Shown one piece after another: positions 44,039 through 51,952 of a stretch of 64,000 nucleotides of DNA. The stretch's first letter is position 1. Each line of letters opens with the position of its first letter. The translations under genes and the position numbers were made by a program. The notes beneath the pieces are model-generated. The model did not search any database. It saw only the letters and a program-made list of their open reading frames with translations, and was not told where the DNA came from. Source of the stretch: Ruminococcus sp. (lineage in GTDB: Bacteria > Bacillota > Clostridia > Oscillospirales > Ruminococcaceae); NCBI RefSeq assembly GCF_017549005.1, contig NZ_JAFYYT010000008.1:1-64000 (forward strand), given 5' to 3'.

Positions 44039-45217
44039 ATGAGCGAAGTATTAAAAACGACAAGCCCAAAAAAGATCTTTGTTGCAAACGGTATTCTGCA
44101 CGGCCATTTTACAGGAAGTGTTGAGGTCGTAAGAGAATTAGCCGCATTAGGCCATGATGTCACCTGTTTTGTTACAGACGAATTTGCAGACAGATTAAAC
44201 GAAGTTCCTGTTAAAAAGATCGTTTACTCTGCGGACGTCAGCGAAGTTGCAAAGAAACTGCCTCCGTATGCTCCGCCGTTTGCTATCAACTCTTTTATGG
44301 TCGGAAAAGCAACATATCTCCTTATGGAGCATTTATTAAAGGACGAGACGAAATATGATTATTACATTTTCGACTGCTTCTTCGATATCGGCGAGATGAA
44401 CAAGGTATTGAAGCTTGATCCTGCAAAATGCTCTATCCTCTATCCTTCGTTCATTCTTACTGACGAGAACCAGTTTGACAATGCAAGAGTTATCGGTCTG
44501 CAGTGGACAAGCCAGCAGTATAACATCAATCTTCATGATTTCGTCGGACTCATTTTTACTCCCAACAATTTCAAGAAGCTTATTCTGACTTCAAAATTCT
44601 TCCATTTAAGACCCGAAGATACCGATGATACCTGCTATTTCATCGGACCTCACATCGAGCAGAGAGCTGCCGACAAGAACTTTGATTTCAAGAAGGACGA
44701 AAGCAAGAAGCTCGTGTTCATTTCACTGGGAACTATCTTCGGAAAGGACCTTGAGTTTTATCACCGCTGTATCGAAGCTTTCAGGGACTCAGATGAATAT
44801 CAGGTAATCATGTCCGTCGGCAAATTTGTTGACATTGCTGAGACATTCAAGGATATCCCGGGCAACTTCAGCATTTACAATTATGTACCACAGACTCAGC
44901 TCTTACCCGAGGTAGATGTTTTCATTACTCATGCAGGCTTCAATTCCACCTCAGAGGGTCTTGCAAGCGGTGCTGCAATGGTTCTTGTACCGCAGGCAGT
45001 TGACCAGTTTGACGTTGCAAAGGTAGTTCAGAACTTAAAGGCAGGCATAGAGCTGAATAAGCATGAGATCGATATAACTCCCGATATAATAAAGAACGCG
45101 GTCGACGAAGCTTATAACAGCAGAGAAAGCTTCAAGGCAGGCACAAAGGCAATCATAGACTCATTCAAGGAAGCAAGAAGCAACAGAACTGCAATTTACA
45201 ATGAGATATTTGCTTAA
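44039..45217 (+). CDS. GT1-family glycosyltransferase (macrolide/UDP-glucosyltransferase type)
   Basis: The 392-residue GT-B enzyme has an N-terminal acceptor domain with GHFTGSVEVVRELAALGHDVTCF and a C-terminal donor domain with FISLGTIFG and the GT1 signature THAGFNSTSEGLASGAAMVLVPQAVDQF. This fits the MGT/YjiC group that adds a sugar to small hydrophobic acceptors such as antibiotics, flavonoids or lipids. GGGAGG lies 7 bases before the ATG. A terminator directly follows, so it is monocistronic. A role in detoxification or natural product decoration is possible. Confidence 0.88.
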   Translation: MSEVLKTTSPKKIFVANGILHGHFTGSVEVVRELAALGHDVTCFVTDEFADRLNEVPVKKIVYSADVSEVAKKLPPYAPPFAINSFMVGKATYLLMEHLLKDETKYDYYIFDCFFDIGEMNKVLKLDPAKCSILYPSFILTDENQFDNARVIGLQWTSQQYNINLHDFVGLIFTPNNFKKLILTSKFFHLRPEDTDDTCYFIGPHIEQRAADKNFDFKKDESKKLVFISLGTIFGKDLEFYHRCIEAFRDSDEYQVIMSVGKFVDIAETFKDIPGNFSIYNYVPQTQLLPEVDVFITHAGFNSTSEGLASGAAMVLVPQAVDQFDVAKVVQNLKAGIELNKHEIDITPDIIKNAVDEAYNSRESFKAGTKAIIDSFKEARSNRTAIYNEIFA

Positions 45218-45246
45218 ACAGCACTTTTACATATATTGAGCAGGAC

Positions 45247-45281
45247 AGATCTGACAGAGTCATCCTCTGTCAGATCTTCGC
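45247..45281 (+). terminator. Terminator of the GT1 gene
   Basis: A perfect 13-bp stem AGATCTGACAGAG/CTCTGTCAGATCT with loop TCATC, then TCGCATTTT. Confidence 0.8.
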
Positions 45282-45304
45282 ATTTTCTACCACGAGGTGA
45301 TACT

Positions 45305-45802
45305 ATGAGACTAAGACCATACATACCAAGCCACGACTTCGACTCAATAAAGAACTGGATAACCGACGAACGCACTCACGCCATGTGGAGCGCCAATCAC
45401 GCTCCCTATCCCCTCGAAAAGGACGCTTTTGACCGATTTCTTGCGGATATGTATACCAAACACGGCGACTGTCCCTTTGTGGCTACCACTGATGACGGAA
45501 CGGCAGTGGGCTTCATATGCTGCGGAATAAACGCTGAAAGCAACGAATCCATGCTCGCTTTTGTACTGATAGACCCTGCACAGCGCGGAAAGGGCTACGG
45601 AAAGGAAATGATAAAGCTTGCCGCTAAGTACTGCCTTGAGATACTGAAAGCGAACGCGGTGCAGCTCAACGTATTCACTTCAAACGAGAGAGCGCGAAAA
45701 TGCTACGAAAGCGCAGGCTTCAAAGAAAGGCATACAACTCCCGACGCATTCCCCTACGGGAACGAAATGTGGGGCAGGTGCAATATGGTATTCAAAAAAT
45801 AA
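45305..45802 (+). CDS. GNAT-family N-acetyltransferase
   Basis: The protein has 165 residues from the ATG at 45305 (MRLRPYIPSHDF), with GAGGTG upstream; the frame upstream of it crosses the terminator hairpin. GNAT motif A is present as AFVLIDPAQRGKGYGKEMI (acetyl-CoA binding), then motif B VQLNVFTSNERARKCYESAGF. RimJ/RimL-like enzymes of this size acetylate N-termini or small amines. It has no operon partner. Confidence 0.88.
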   Translation: MRLRPYIPSHDFDSIKNWITDERTHAMWSANHAPYPLEKDAFDRFLADMYTKHGDCPFVATTDDGTAVGFICCGINAESNESMLAFVLIDPAQRGKGYGKEMIKLAAKYCLEILKANAVQLNVFTSNERARKCYESAGFKERHTTPDAFPYGNEMWGRCNMVFKK

Positions 45803-45816
45803 AGGTATAATAACAA

Positions 45817-45851
45817 AAAAGCCATAGTATTCTGAAATACTATGGCTTTTA
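45817..45851. terminator. Bidirectional terminator
   Basis: A 15-bp stem AAAAGCCATAGTATT/AATACTATGGCTTTT with loop CTGA. It serves the GNAT gene (plus) and the heptad-repeat gene (minus). Confidence 0.9.
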
Positions 45852-45859
45852 CTATTCAC

Positions 45860-48574
45860 TTACTTAGTTCCGTCAACAAGGTAGATGAACTTAACGCTGC
45901 CGTCCATTTTATCGGAAATGCCCGAAAACGTGTTGTACTCCCTTGAAGCGTCCCTGAGTGCCTTGAGATTTTCGATTATCTCAGGCAGCTTTTCATCGAC
46001 TGCTCCCGTGATAACGGAGATTCCCTCATCGTTGAATCTTATCATGCCGTCGTTGAGCTCCTTTGCGCCGCTTTCAAGTCTGCCGACTCCGTCCGCAAGA
46101 GCTGCGCCGCCGTCCCTGAGCTGTCCGATACCGCTGTAAAGCTCGCCTGTGCCGCCGTAAAGCTTAGACGCACCGCCGCTGAGGAGCTGTATCGAATCAT
46201 ACAGTGTCTTTGCACCGCCGCTGAGCTGCTTGCTGCCGCCGAAGAGCTGTGCAAGTCCGCTGTCAAGCTCTGCCGCGCCGCTGCTGAGCTGTCCGAGACC
46301 GCCGCCCAGTGTAAGCGAGCCCTGCGACAACTGAGCGAGACCGCTGTCAAGTGCCTTTGCACCGTCAGAGAGCTGATAAATGCCGCCTGTAAGGTCAACA
46401 GCGCCCGTTGAGAGCTTTCCGAGACCGTCATTGAGGGAAGCGCTGCCGCCGCTTAACTGTCCGAGACCCTTTACAAGAGAGTCGAGACCGCCTGTGAGCT
46501 TGCTGCTGCCGCCCGAAAGCTCGCCTATGCCGCCGTCAAGAGCTGCCGCGCCTGTGCTGAGGTCCGCCGCGCCCTTTGAGAGCTGCTCCGTTGAGCTGTA
46601 AAGCTGTCCTGCACCTGCCGCCAGAGCCTTTCCGCCCTCGTCGAGCTTTGCAAGACCCTGCTGCAATGATACAGAGCCGCCCTGTGCAGCTTCAAGTCCG
46701 CTGCTGAGCTGTCCGAGACCGCCGCCAAGCTGTGCCGCGCCTGTTTTGAGTGAAGCCGCGCCTGTACTGAGCTGTCCGCCCTCGTTCATTGAAGCGGATA
46801 TCTGCTTCTGACCCTCAATGGTCTGCTGTAAAGTTCCTATAGCCACAGCCAGCTCCTGTGAGGGAGACTGCTGATAAACTGCCTGCAATGCTGCAAGCGC
46901 CTGTTCGTTTGCCGCTATGGTAGTATCAAGTGAAGCTCCTGCAAGGGCGATACCGTCACTGAGCTGTGAAGCTCCGTCCGTAAGAGCTGCCGCACCTTGT
47001 GCAAGACCGTCCGCACCTGTCCTGGCACCTGTGATACCCTCTGCAAGAGCGTCAGCACCGCTCTTTACAGAGCCTATGCCTGCTGATACCTGTCCTGCTG
47101 AATCGCTGAGCTTTGAAGCTCCGTCGCTGAGAGCAGCCGCTCCCTGAGAGAGCTTCGCAGAGCCGTCCCTGACCTGCTTACTGCCGTCCGCAAGAGCTCC
47201 CACGCCGCCTGTGAGGCTGTCCGCACCTGTTTTGAGAGCAGCCGCTCCCTCGTTTACCTGTGCAAAGCCTGCATTCAGCGCGTCCGAACCTGCCTTTGCG
47301 TCCTTTATTCCGTTTGTGAGCGCGTCCGCGCCTGCCGTTACCTTTCCGAAGCCCTCAACAAGAGCCGTAGAACCGTTCTTCGCGCTGCCGATACCCTCTG
47401 TGAGCTGAGAAGCTCCGTCGCTTAACTGTCCGAGACCGTCCGCAAGCTTTGCAGAGCCGTCCTTTGCGCTGCCGAGGCCCTCCTCGAATTTTCCTGTAGA
47501 ATCCGAGAGAGTTTTTGCGCCGTCCGCAAGCTTCTTAGCGCCGCCGTCAAGCTCTGCCGCACCGTTTCTGAGCTCCAGCGAGCCTGCAAGGAGCTTATCT
47601 ATACCTGCTGTCAGGTCGCCTGTGCCGCCGCTGAGCTGCTTTATGCCGTCATAGAGTGAAGCTGTACCGTTACCGAGCTTTTCAGCTCCGTCACTGAGCT
47701 CCTTCACCTTTGCCTTCAGGCTGTCAAGGTCTACAGCCTCGTCAACGTCCAGCTTTGAGAATATCTCGTTGGAAACTACCGTAACAGAAGTATTCATCTC
47801 GAAATTCTTCACATCTGCGGATATCTCGAAGCTCTCGGGGATATCAATGTCAACGCTGTCAAGTCCGCTGAGGTCGATACTCTCCTGAAGTCCCGGGAAA
47901 GCAACTCCCACAGCTATGAGCTTTTCGCCGTCGGAGAGTATCTTACCGTTGGTAACTTCAACATTGAGGTACTTGTCTGTGCTGAGGACAGCCGCGCTTG
48001 CCGCCATGAAAGGAACATAAATGTCCCTGCTCTTTCCGTTTATGAGCTTTGTGACCTTCTGTCTGTTCTTATAAGTCCAGCGGATAACGAGATGACCGCT
48101 TTTTCCCTTGATACTGTCCGGTTCGACCTTTTTGCCGTCCAGGAAGTACTCCATAGTGACGTCCACGGGGAGCTCCTTGTCGGAATTGCCCTTATAGTAG
48201 ATATCGTCGCCGTCAGCGCTCCAGCGGAGCGAGCTGCCGTCCGCTTCAAATATCTCGTCGCCCTTTACGTTGACTATATCGCTGAGGTCGGATATATCAT
48301 ACAGACTTGAGAGCGCAGGGGAGTTTTTCAGCCAGTCGCTTACGACAACGTTCTTTACGGAAGAGTCGCTGTTGCACAGAACATAAACTGTTTCGTCCTT
48401 GTAAGCCTGTTCACCGTTGTTCTTCCTTGCGGTCTCAGCTGCCTTCTTTTCGCTCTCGGGAGCTTCTGCGGGAGCATTCCCGCTTCTGCTGTTTGCATAT
48501 GCTATAGAGCCTGTAGCGCCTGCGGATACTGTTACCGCAAGCAGGGCTGCCATTATTTTACTTAACCTTTTCAT
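45860..48574 (-). CDS. Secreted X-X-X-Leu-X-X-Gly heptad-repeat protein, MMPL partner
   Basis: The protein has 904 residues from the ATG at 48574, with AAAGGAG 8 bases upstream. A signal peptide (residues 1-27) is followed by a beta-rich domain of about 230 residues. Then come roughly 80 heptads of the form LSxGAxx/LxxG (about residues 285-835), arranged as a long right-handed coiled coil of the YhgE/Pip type. Unlike typical YhgE/Pip proteins, no clear C-terminal membrane segments are seen. It ends in a short domain after the repeats. It lies 21 bases after an MMPL exporter gene and is co-transcribed, so it probably forms an extracellular conduit or spacer with the exporter. Confidence 0.82.
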   Translation of the reverse strand: MKRLSKIMAALLAVTVSAGATGSIAYANSRSGNAPAEAPESEKKAAETARKNNGEQAYKDETVYVLCNSDSSVKNVVVSDWLKNSPALSSLYDISDLSDIVNVKGDEIFEADGSSLRWSADGDDIYYKGNSDKELPVDVTMEYFLDGKKVEPDSIKGKSGHLVIRWTYKNRQKVTKLINGKSRDIYVPFMAASAAVLSTDKYLNVEVTNGKILSDGEKLIAVGVAFPGLQESIDLSGLDSVDIDIPESFEISADVKNFEMNTSVTVVSNEIFSKLDVDEAVDLDSLKAKVKELSDGAEKLGNGTASLYDGIKQLSGGTGDLTAGIDKLLAGSLELRNGAAELDGGAKKLADGAKTLSDSTGKFEEGLGSAKDGSAKLADGLGQLSDGASQLTEGIGSAKNGSTALVEGFGKVTAGADALTNGIKDAKAGSDALNAGFAQVNEGAAALKTGADSLTGGVGALADGSKQVRDGSAKLSQGAAALSDGASKLSDSAGQVSAGIGSVKSGADALAEGITGARTGADGLAQGAAALTDGASQLSDGIALAGASLDTTIAANEQALAALQAVYQQSPSQELAVAIGTLQQTIEGQKQISASMNEGGQLSTGAASLKTGAAQLGGGLGQLSSGLEAAQGGSVSLQQGLAKLDEGGKALAAGAGQLYSSTEQLSKGAADLSTGAAALDGGIGELSGGSSKLTGGLDSLVKGLGQLSGGSASLNDGLGKLSTGAVDLTGGIYQLSDGAKALDSGLAQLSQGSLTLGGGLGQLSSGAAELDSGLAQLFGGSKQLSGGAKTLYDSIQLLSGGASKLYGGTGELYSGIGQLRDGGAALADGVGRLESGAKELNDGMIRFNDEGISVITGAVDEKLPEIIENLKALRDASREYNTFSGISDKMDGSVKFIYLVDGTK

Positions 48575-48595
48575 ATCCGTCACTCCTTTATAAGT

Positions 48596-50704
48596 TTACG
48601 CCATTCGGAATATATGATGATGCTTTCTTCCGTCCTTGTCCTTCTGTACAAAGCCTGCGCTTGTCCTGCAGATGACCTTGTCAAAGACCATAAACATCGA
48701 AGGAAGCACTGTTACGACTACGACCATTGAGATAAGAGCGCCTCTTGCAAGGAGCATACACAGCTCCGAGATAAGACCGATATCCGAGTATAATGCAACG
48801 CCTACCGTTGCCGCAAAGAATCCCAGCGCCGAGGTTATTATTGACTTTATGGAAGTGCTGAGCGCTATTCCAACCGACTCCTTTTTCTCCTTGCCGCTGT
48901 GCCTTTCGGTGCGGTATCTTGTAGTCATGAGTATCGCATAGTCAACAGTTGCGCCGAGCTGTATGGTTCCTATTACTATAGGAGCTATGAACGAAAGTTT
49001 GGAGCCTGTATAGTAGGCTGTGCCGAGATTTATCATTATGGCAAGCTCTATTACCGATACAAGTATCACAGGAAGCGATACCGACTTGAAGGTGAATGCG
49101 ATTATAAGGAATATAGCCGCAATGGACAGGAAGTTGACTATCCTGAAATCTCTGTCCGTTATGGTTATGAGGTCCTTTGTTGCAGGAGCTTCGCCTATGA
49201 GCATACTTCCGCTGTCATAGCTTTCAGCGATGTCGTTGAGCCTTGCTACCTGTGCATTCACCTCTTCGGACGCCACCTCGTACTCAGAGCCTATAAGCAT
49301 CAACTGCCATTTGTCGCTCTTGAGTACGCTTTTCAGGTCGTCTGGAATGACTTCCTCTGGTATCGCCGAGCCGACCAGCGAATTGAAGCCGACTGCGAAC
49401 TGAACTCCGTCCACATTCTTAATGTCGTTCATCATTTTATTAGCGTCCTTAGCGCTCATTGACGAATCGAACATAAGGATATGCGTGCTGTTCATGTTGT
49501 AGTCCTCCGCAAGCTTTGTGTTTGCGGTAACGCTTGGCAGATAAGAGGGAAGGGTGCTGTCAAGCTTGTAGTAAACTCCGTAGTGGCTGTTGCCGAAAAC
49601 GGCAGGTATCAGCAGTGCTATGGCAATTGTCAGGAAAGCCCATGAATGCTTTACTATAAATGAGGAAGTTCTCCTGAAAGCAGGGAAGAAGTTCCTGTGG
49701 GAGGTTGCCGCGATAGCCTTATCGAATATGAGTATCATCGCAGGAAGTACCGTTACGCAGGCGATAACTCCGCAAACAACGCCCTTTGCCATTACAAGGC
49801 CGAGGTCAAGTCCGAGAGTGAATGTCATGAAGCACATTGCAAGGAAGCCTGCAACTGTTGTGAACGAACTTCCCACAACCGATGTGATAGTAGCCGCAAC
49901 AGCATGAGCCATTGCCTCCTGTCTGCTGTCGGGGAAGTACTTCTGCTGCTCCTTGTAGCTGTGCCACAGGAATATTGAGTAGTCCATTGTAACGCCAAGC
50001 TGAAGAACCATTGCCAGCGCCTGTGTGATAAAGGATATCTCACCGAGGAATACGTTCGTACCCAGGTTCCAGACTACCGCAAAGCCTATACTCAGCATGA
50101 AGAATACGGGTATCAGGAAGGAATCCATAGTCAGCACAAGGACTATGCTCGTGAGTATCACCGCTATCAGAGCATATATGAGAGTTTCGCTCTGAGTGAT
50201 GTTCTTCATATCGAGAGTCATAGCCGACATACCGCTGATGAAGCACTGCTCCGAGGTGATGTTCCTCATTTCCTCCACAGCTGCGAGAGTTGCGTCGGCA
50301 GATGTGGTATCGTCGAAGAATACCGCCATCATGGTATTGTCGCCGTGATTGAAGAAATCGTATATATTTTCGGGAAGTATCTCCTTGGGGATATTGCAGC
50401 CGGTCATTGACTGGTAGCAGATAACGTCGGAAACATGATCGACAGCCTTTATTTTATCGGCAGTCGCCGCAACGTCCCTGTCGCTCATGCCTTCCACCAT
50501 TACAAGGGAGAAGCCGCCCTGTCCGAAATCCTCTTTCAGGATATCCTGTCCGACCATTGTGTTTATATCTTTTGGAAGATAAGAGAGTATATCGTAATTC
50601 ACCCGCGTTTTCATATATCCGAAAGCTGACGGGATAAGCAGGAGCACTCCGATGATAAGTATGAGCGCACGGTGCTTTACGATCCATTCACCGAATTTAA
50701 GCAT
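48596..50704 (-). CDS. MMPL/RND-family exporter
   Basis: The 702-residue membrane protein has two repeats of a large extracellular domain followed by a sterol-sensing-like bundle of six membrane helices (about residues 170-350 and 520-690), 12 helices in total. Motifs GVTMDYSIFLWHSYKEQ and GATVDYAILMTTRYRTER carry the Asp-Tyr pairs used for proton coupling in MMPL proteins. It probably exports lipids or a hydrophobic toxic compound. It is the first gene of a two-gene operon with the heptad-repeat protein. Control is by the divergent TetR protein and possibly a structured leader. Confidence 0.88.
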   Translation of the reverse strand: MLKFGEWIVKHRALILIIGVLLLIPSAFGYMKTRVNYDILSYLPKDINTMVGQDILKEDFGQGGFSLVMVEGMSDRDVAATADKIKAVDHVSDVICYQSMTGCNIPKEILPENIYDFFNHGDNTMMAVFFDDTTSADATLAAVEEMRNITSEQCFISGMSAMTLDMKNITQSETLIYALIAVILTSIVLVLTMDSFLIPVFFMLSIGFAVVWNLGTNVFLGEISFITQALAMVLQLGVTMDYSIFLWHSYKEQQKYFPDSRQEAMAHAVAATITSVVGSSFTTVAGFLAMCFMTFTLGLDLGLVMAKGVVCGVIACVTVLPAMILIFDKAIAATSHRNFFPAFRRTSSFIVKHSWAFLTIAIALLIPAVFGNSHYGVYYKLDSTLPSYLPSVTANTKLAEDYNMNSTHILMFDSSMSAKDANKMMNDIKNVDGVQFAVGFNSLVGSAIPEEVIPDDLKSVLKSDKWQLMLIGSEYEVASEEVNAQVARLNDIAESYDSGSMLIGEAPATKDLITITDRDFRIVNFLSIAAIFLIIAFTFKSVSLPVILVSVIELAIMINLGTAYYTGSKLSFIAPIVIGTIQLGATVDYAILMTTRYRTERHSGKEKKESVGIALSTSIKSIITSALGFFAATVGVALYSDIGLISELCMLLARGALISMVVVVTVLPSMFMVFDKVICRTSAGFVQKDKDGRKHHHIFRMA

Positions 50705-50873
50705 ACTATCGTTCCTTTCCTTGCATATTCAGAGCACATATTGAAAGTCCGTGAACCTCGGGAAAGCGCCGAGTGGATTCGGCATAAGAAACTCTTTAGG
50801 GATCGGGGTTCTTTCAGGGAAAACAATTCATCAGCGGCTCACGGACATTCAATATGCGCCCTGTTTACTGTTA
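50705..50873 (-). ncRNA. Structured leader RNA of the MMPL operon
   Basis: With transcription starting near 50873, the leader is about 168 nt. It is closed by an 18-bp long-range stem with one mismatch: CATATTGAATGTCCGTGA (50838-50855) pairs with TCACGGACTTTCAATATG (50737-50754). Inside are smaller hairpins (CCGAATCCACTCGG; CCTCGGGAAAGCGCCGAG on the other strand). It ends about 30 bases before the MMPL start. It has the form of a riboswitch or attenuator, but I do not recognise a known class. Confidence 0.5.
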
Positions 50874-50879
50874 TTACAT

Positions 50880-50908
50880 AGTATACTCCAAAAATGACCA
50901 GTAGTCAA
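50880..50908 (-). promoter_or_regulatory. Promoter of the MMPL/heptad-repeat operon
   Basis: On the minus strand TTGACT (50903-50908) and TATACT (50880-50885) are spaced 17 bases apart. Operator 1 (50895-50907) covers the -35 box and part of the spacer. Confidence 0.82.
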
Positions 50909-50993
50909 TACTTCGGGTGTTAAAAAATGACCTTCGGTCATATTTTTGTATGAATGCACAATTCGGACTGCGAAACAGCTTGACCGTTGGTCA
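50895..50993. promoter_or_regulatory. Three TGACC-N3-GGTCA operators for the TetR regulator
   Basis: Palindromes lie at 50895-50907 (TGACCAGTAGTCA, one mismatch), 50928-50940 (TGACCTTCGGTCA, perfect) and 50981-50993 (TGACCGTTGGTCA, perfect). They are between the two divergent promoters. Site 1 overlaps the MMPL -35 box, so binding there should repress it. Confidence 0.82.
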
Positions 50994-51004
50994 GTTTTAC
51001 ACCC

Positions 51005-51033
51005 TTGACACGTCCTATTTTTCGGGATATAAT
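51005..51033 (+). promoter_or_regulatory. Promoter of the TetR gene
   Basis: TTGACA (51005-51010) and TATAAT (51028-51033) are perfect hexamers 17 bases apart. Operator 3 ends 11 bases upstream. Confidence 0.88.
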
Positions 51034-51127
51034 AAAAATAACACAAATCATAATTCAACGGCTTTGCAGTCAGAATCAATCAGAATTAAGCAAAGCTGAG
51101 TTTTAGCTGCAAGAAAGGTACGTTAAA

Positions 51128-51742
51128 ATGGGGAAAGTCGATATAAATAAAAGGATCAAAGAAAATTCTCTTCTCAAGACAGCTTTTGAATTTTTCACAA
51201 CCAAGGGTTTCAGCAAGACTTCCATAACCGACATCGTAAGCAAGGCAGGCGTTGCAAAGGGCACGTTCTACCTTTATTTCAAGGACAAATACGACATAAG
51301 GAACAAACTGATATCGCACAAATCGAGCCAGCTCTTCAAAAATGCCATGTCAGACCTCGGGGACGAGCTGGACAAGCTTTCCTTTGAGGAAAAGATAATC
51401 AGGGTGATAGACAATTGCATCAATCAGCTCAACGAGAACCAGTCCCTGCTGACGTTCATATCGAAGAATCTGAGCTGGGGCATATTCAAAAACGCCATAA
51501 CCTCGCCTGTTTCCGAGGACGACATCGACTTCTCGTCGGTATACAACAAAATGCTGAAGGACGCTCCAAAGGGCATAAAGGACCCCGAGATAATGCTGTT
51601 CATGATAATCGAGCTGGTGAGCTCCACCTGCTATTCGGCTATACTCTACAGCGAGCCATGTACGCTGAATGAGCTCAAGCCATATCTTTACAATTCCATA
51701 AAGCTCATCATCGCACAGCATGAGGGCGGAAAAGACAAGTGA
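51128..51742 (+). CDS. TetR-family transcriptional repressor
   Basis: The 204-residue protein has an N-terminal TetR DNA-binding domain (residues about 12-58: LLKTAFEFFTTKGFSKTSITDIVSKAGVAKGTFYLYFKDK) and an all-helical ligand-binding C-terminus. AAGAAAGG precedes the ATG. It is divergent from the MMPL operon, with three matching palindromic operators in the shared region, so it very likely represses both. A hydrophobic inducer exported by the MMPL protein is the usual logic of such pairs. Confidence 0.9.
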   Translation: MGKVDINKRIKENSLLKTAFEFFTTKGFSKTSITDIVSKAGVAKGTFYLYFKDKYDIRNKLISHKSSQLFKNAMSDLGDELDKLSFEEKIIRVIDNCINQLNENQSLLTFISKNLSWGIFKNAITSPVSEDDIDFSSVYNKMLKDAPKGIKDPEIMLFMIIELVSSTCYSAILYSEPCTLNELKPYLYNSIKLIIAQHEGGKDK

Positions 51743-51785
51743 CCAGAGCAGGGGCGGTATTCCGCCCCAAATGCATAATACTAAA

Positions 51786-51833
51786 AAAGCGCTGACATTG
51801 TGAGGATTTCACAATATCAGCGCTTGCTTTTTG
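51786..51833 (+). terminator. Terminator of the TetR gene
   Basis: A long stem AAGCGCTGACATTGTGA/TTCACAATATCAGCGCTT (one mismatch), followed by GCTTTTTG. Confidence 0.88.
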
Positions 51834-51866
51834 TGCAAAACACAGATCTTGAAAATTATTTTTTTC

Positions 51867-51892
51867 TTATTAAACGGTTTTCCGTTTAATAA
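51867..51892. repeat. Perfect palindrome without an adjacent T run
   Basis: An 11-bp stem TTATTAAACGG/CCGTTTAATAA with loop TTTT, 60 bases past the MATE stop. It lacks a T run on either side, so it is not a good terminator. Its role is unclear. Confidence 0.6.
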
Positions 51893-51952
51893 CAGTGTAT
51901 TTCAGCCCCCTTACAGAAAGCAAAACGTGCAGATAATATCCGCCCTGCAAAA

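Noticed and set aside
46000-47700. Repetitive DNA in the heptad-repeat gene as a possible CRISPR or tandem-repeat locus
   Set aside because: The repeats follow the codon pattern of an intact reading frame with 21-base heptads; there are no regular spacers.
50737-50855. Long inverted repeat before the MMPL gene as an insertion sequence remnant
   Set aside because: No transposase fragment or target duplication is seen, and the repeat matches exactly the predicted leader of the MMPL transcript, so a leader RNA is simpler.
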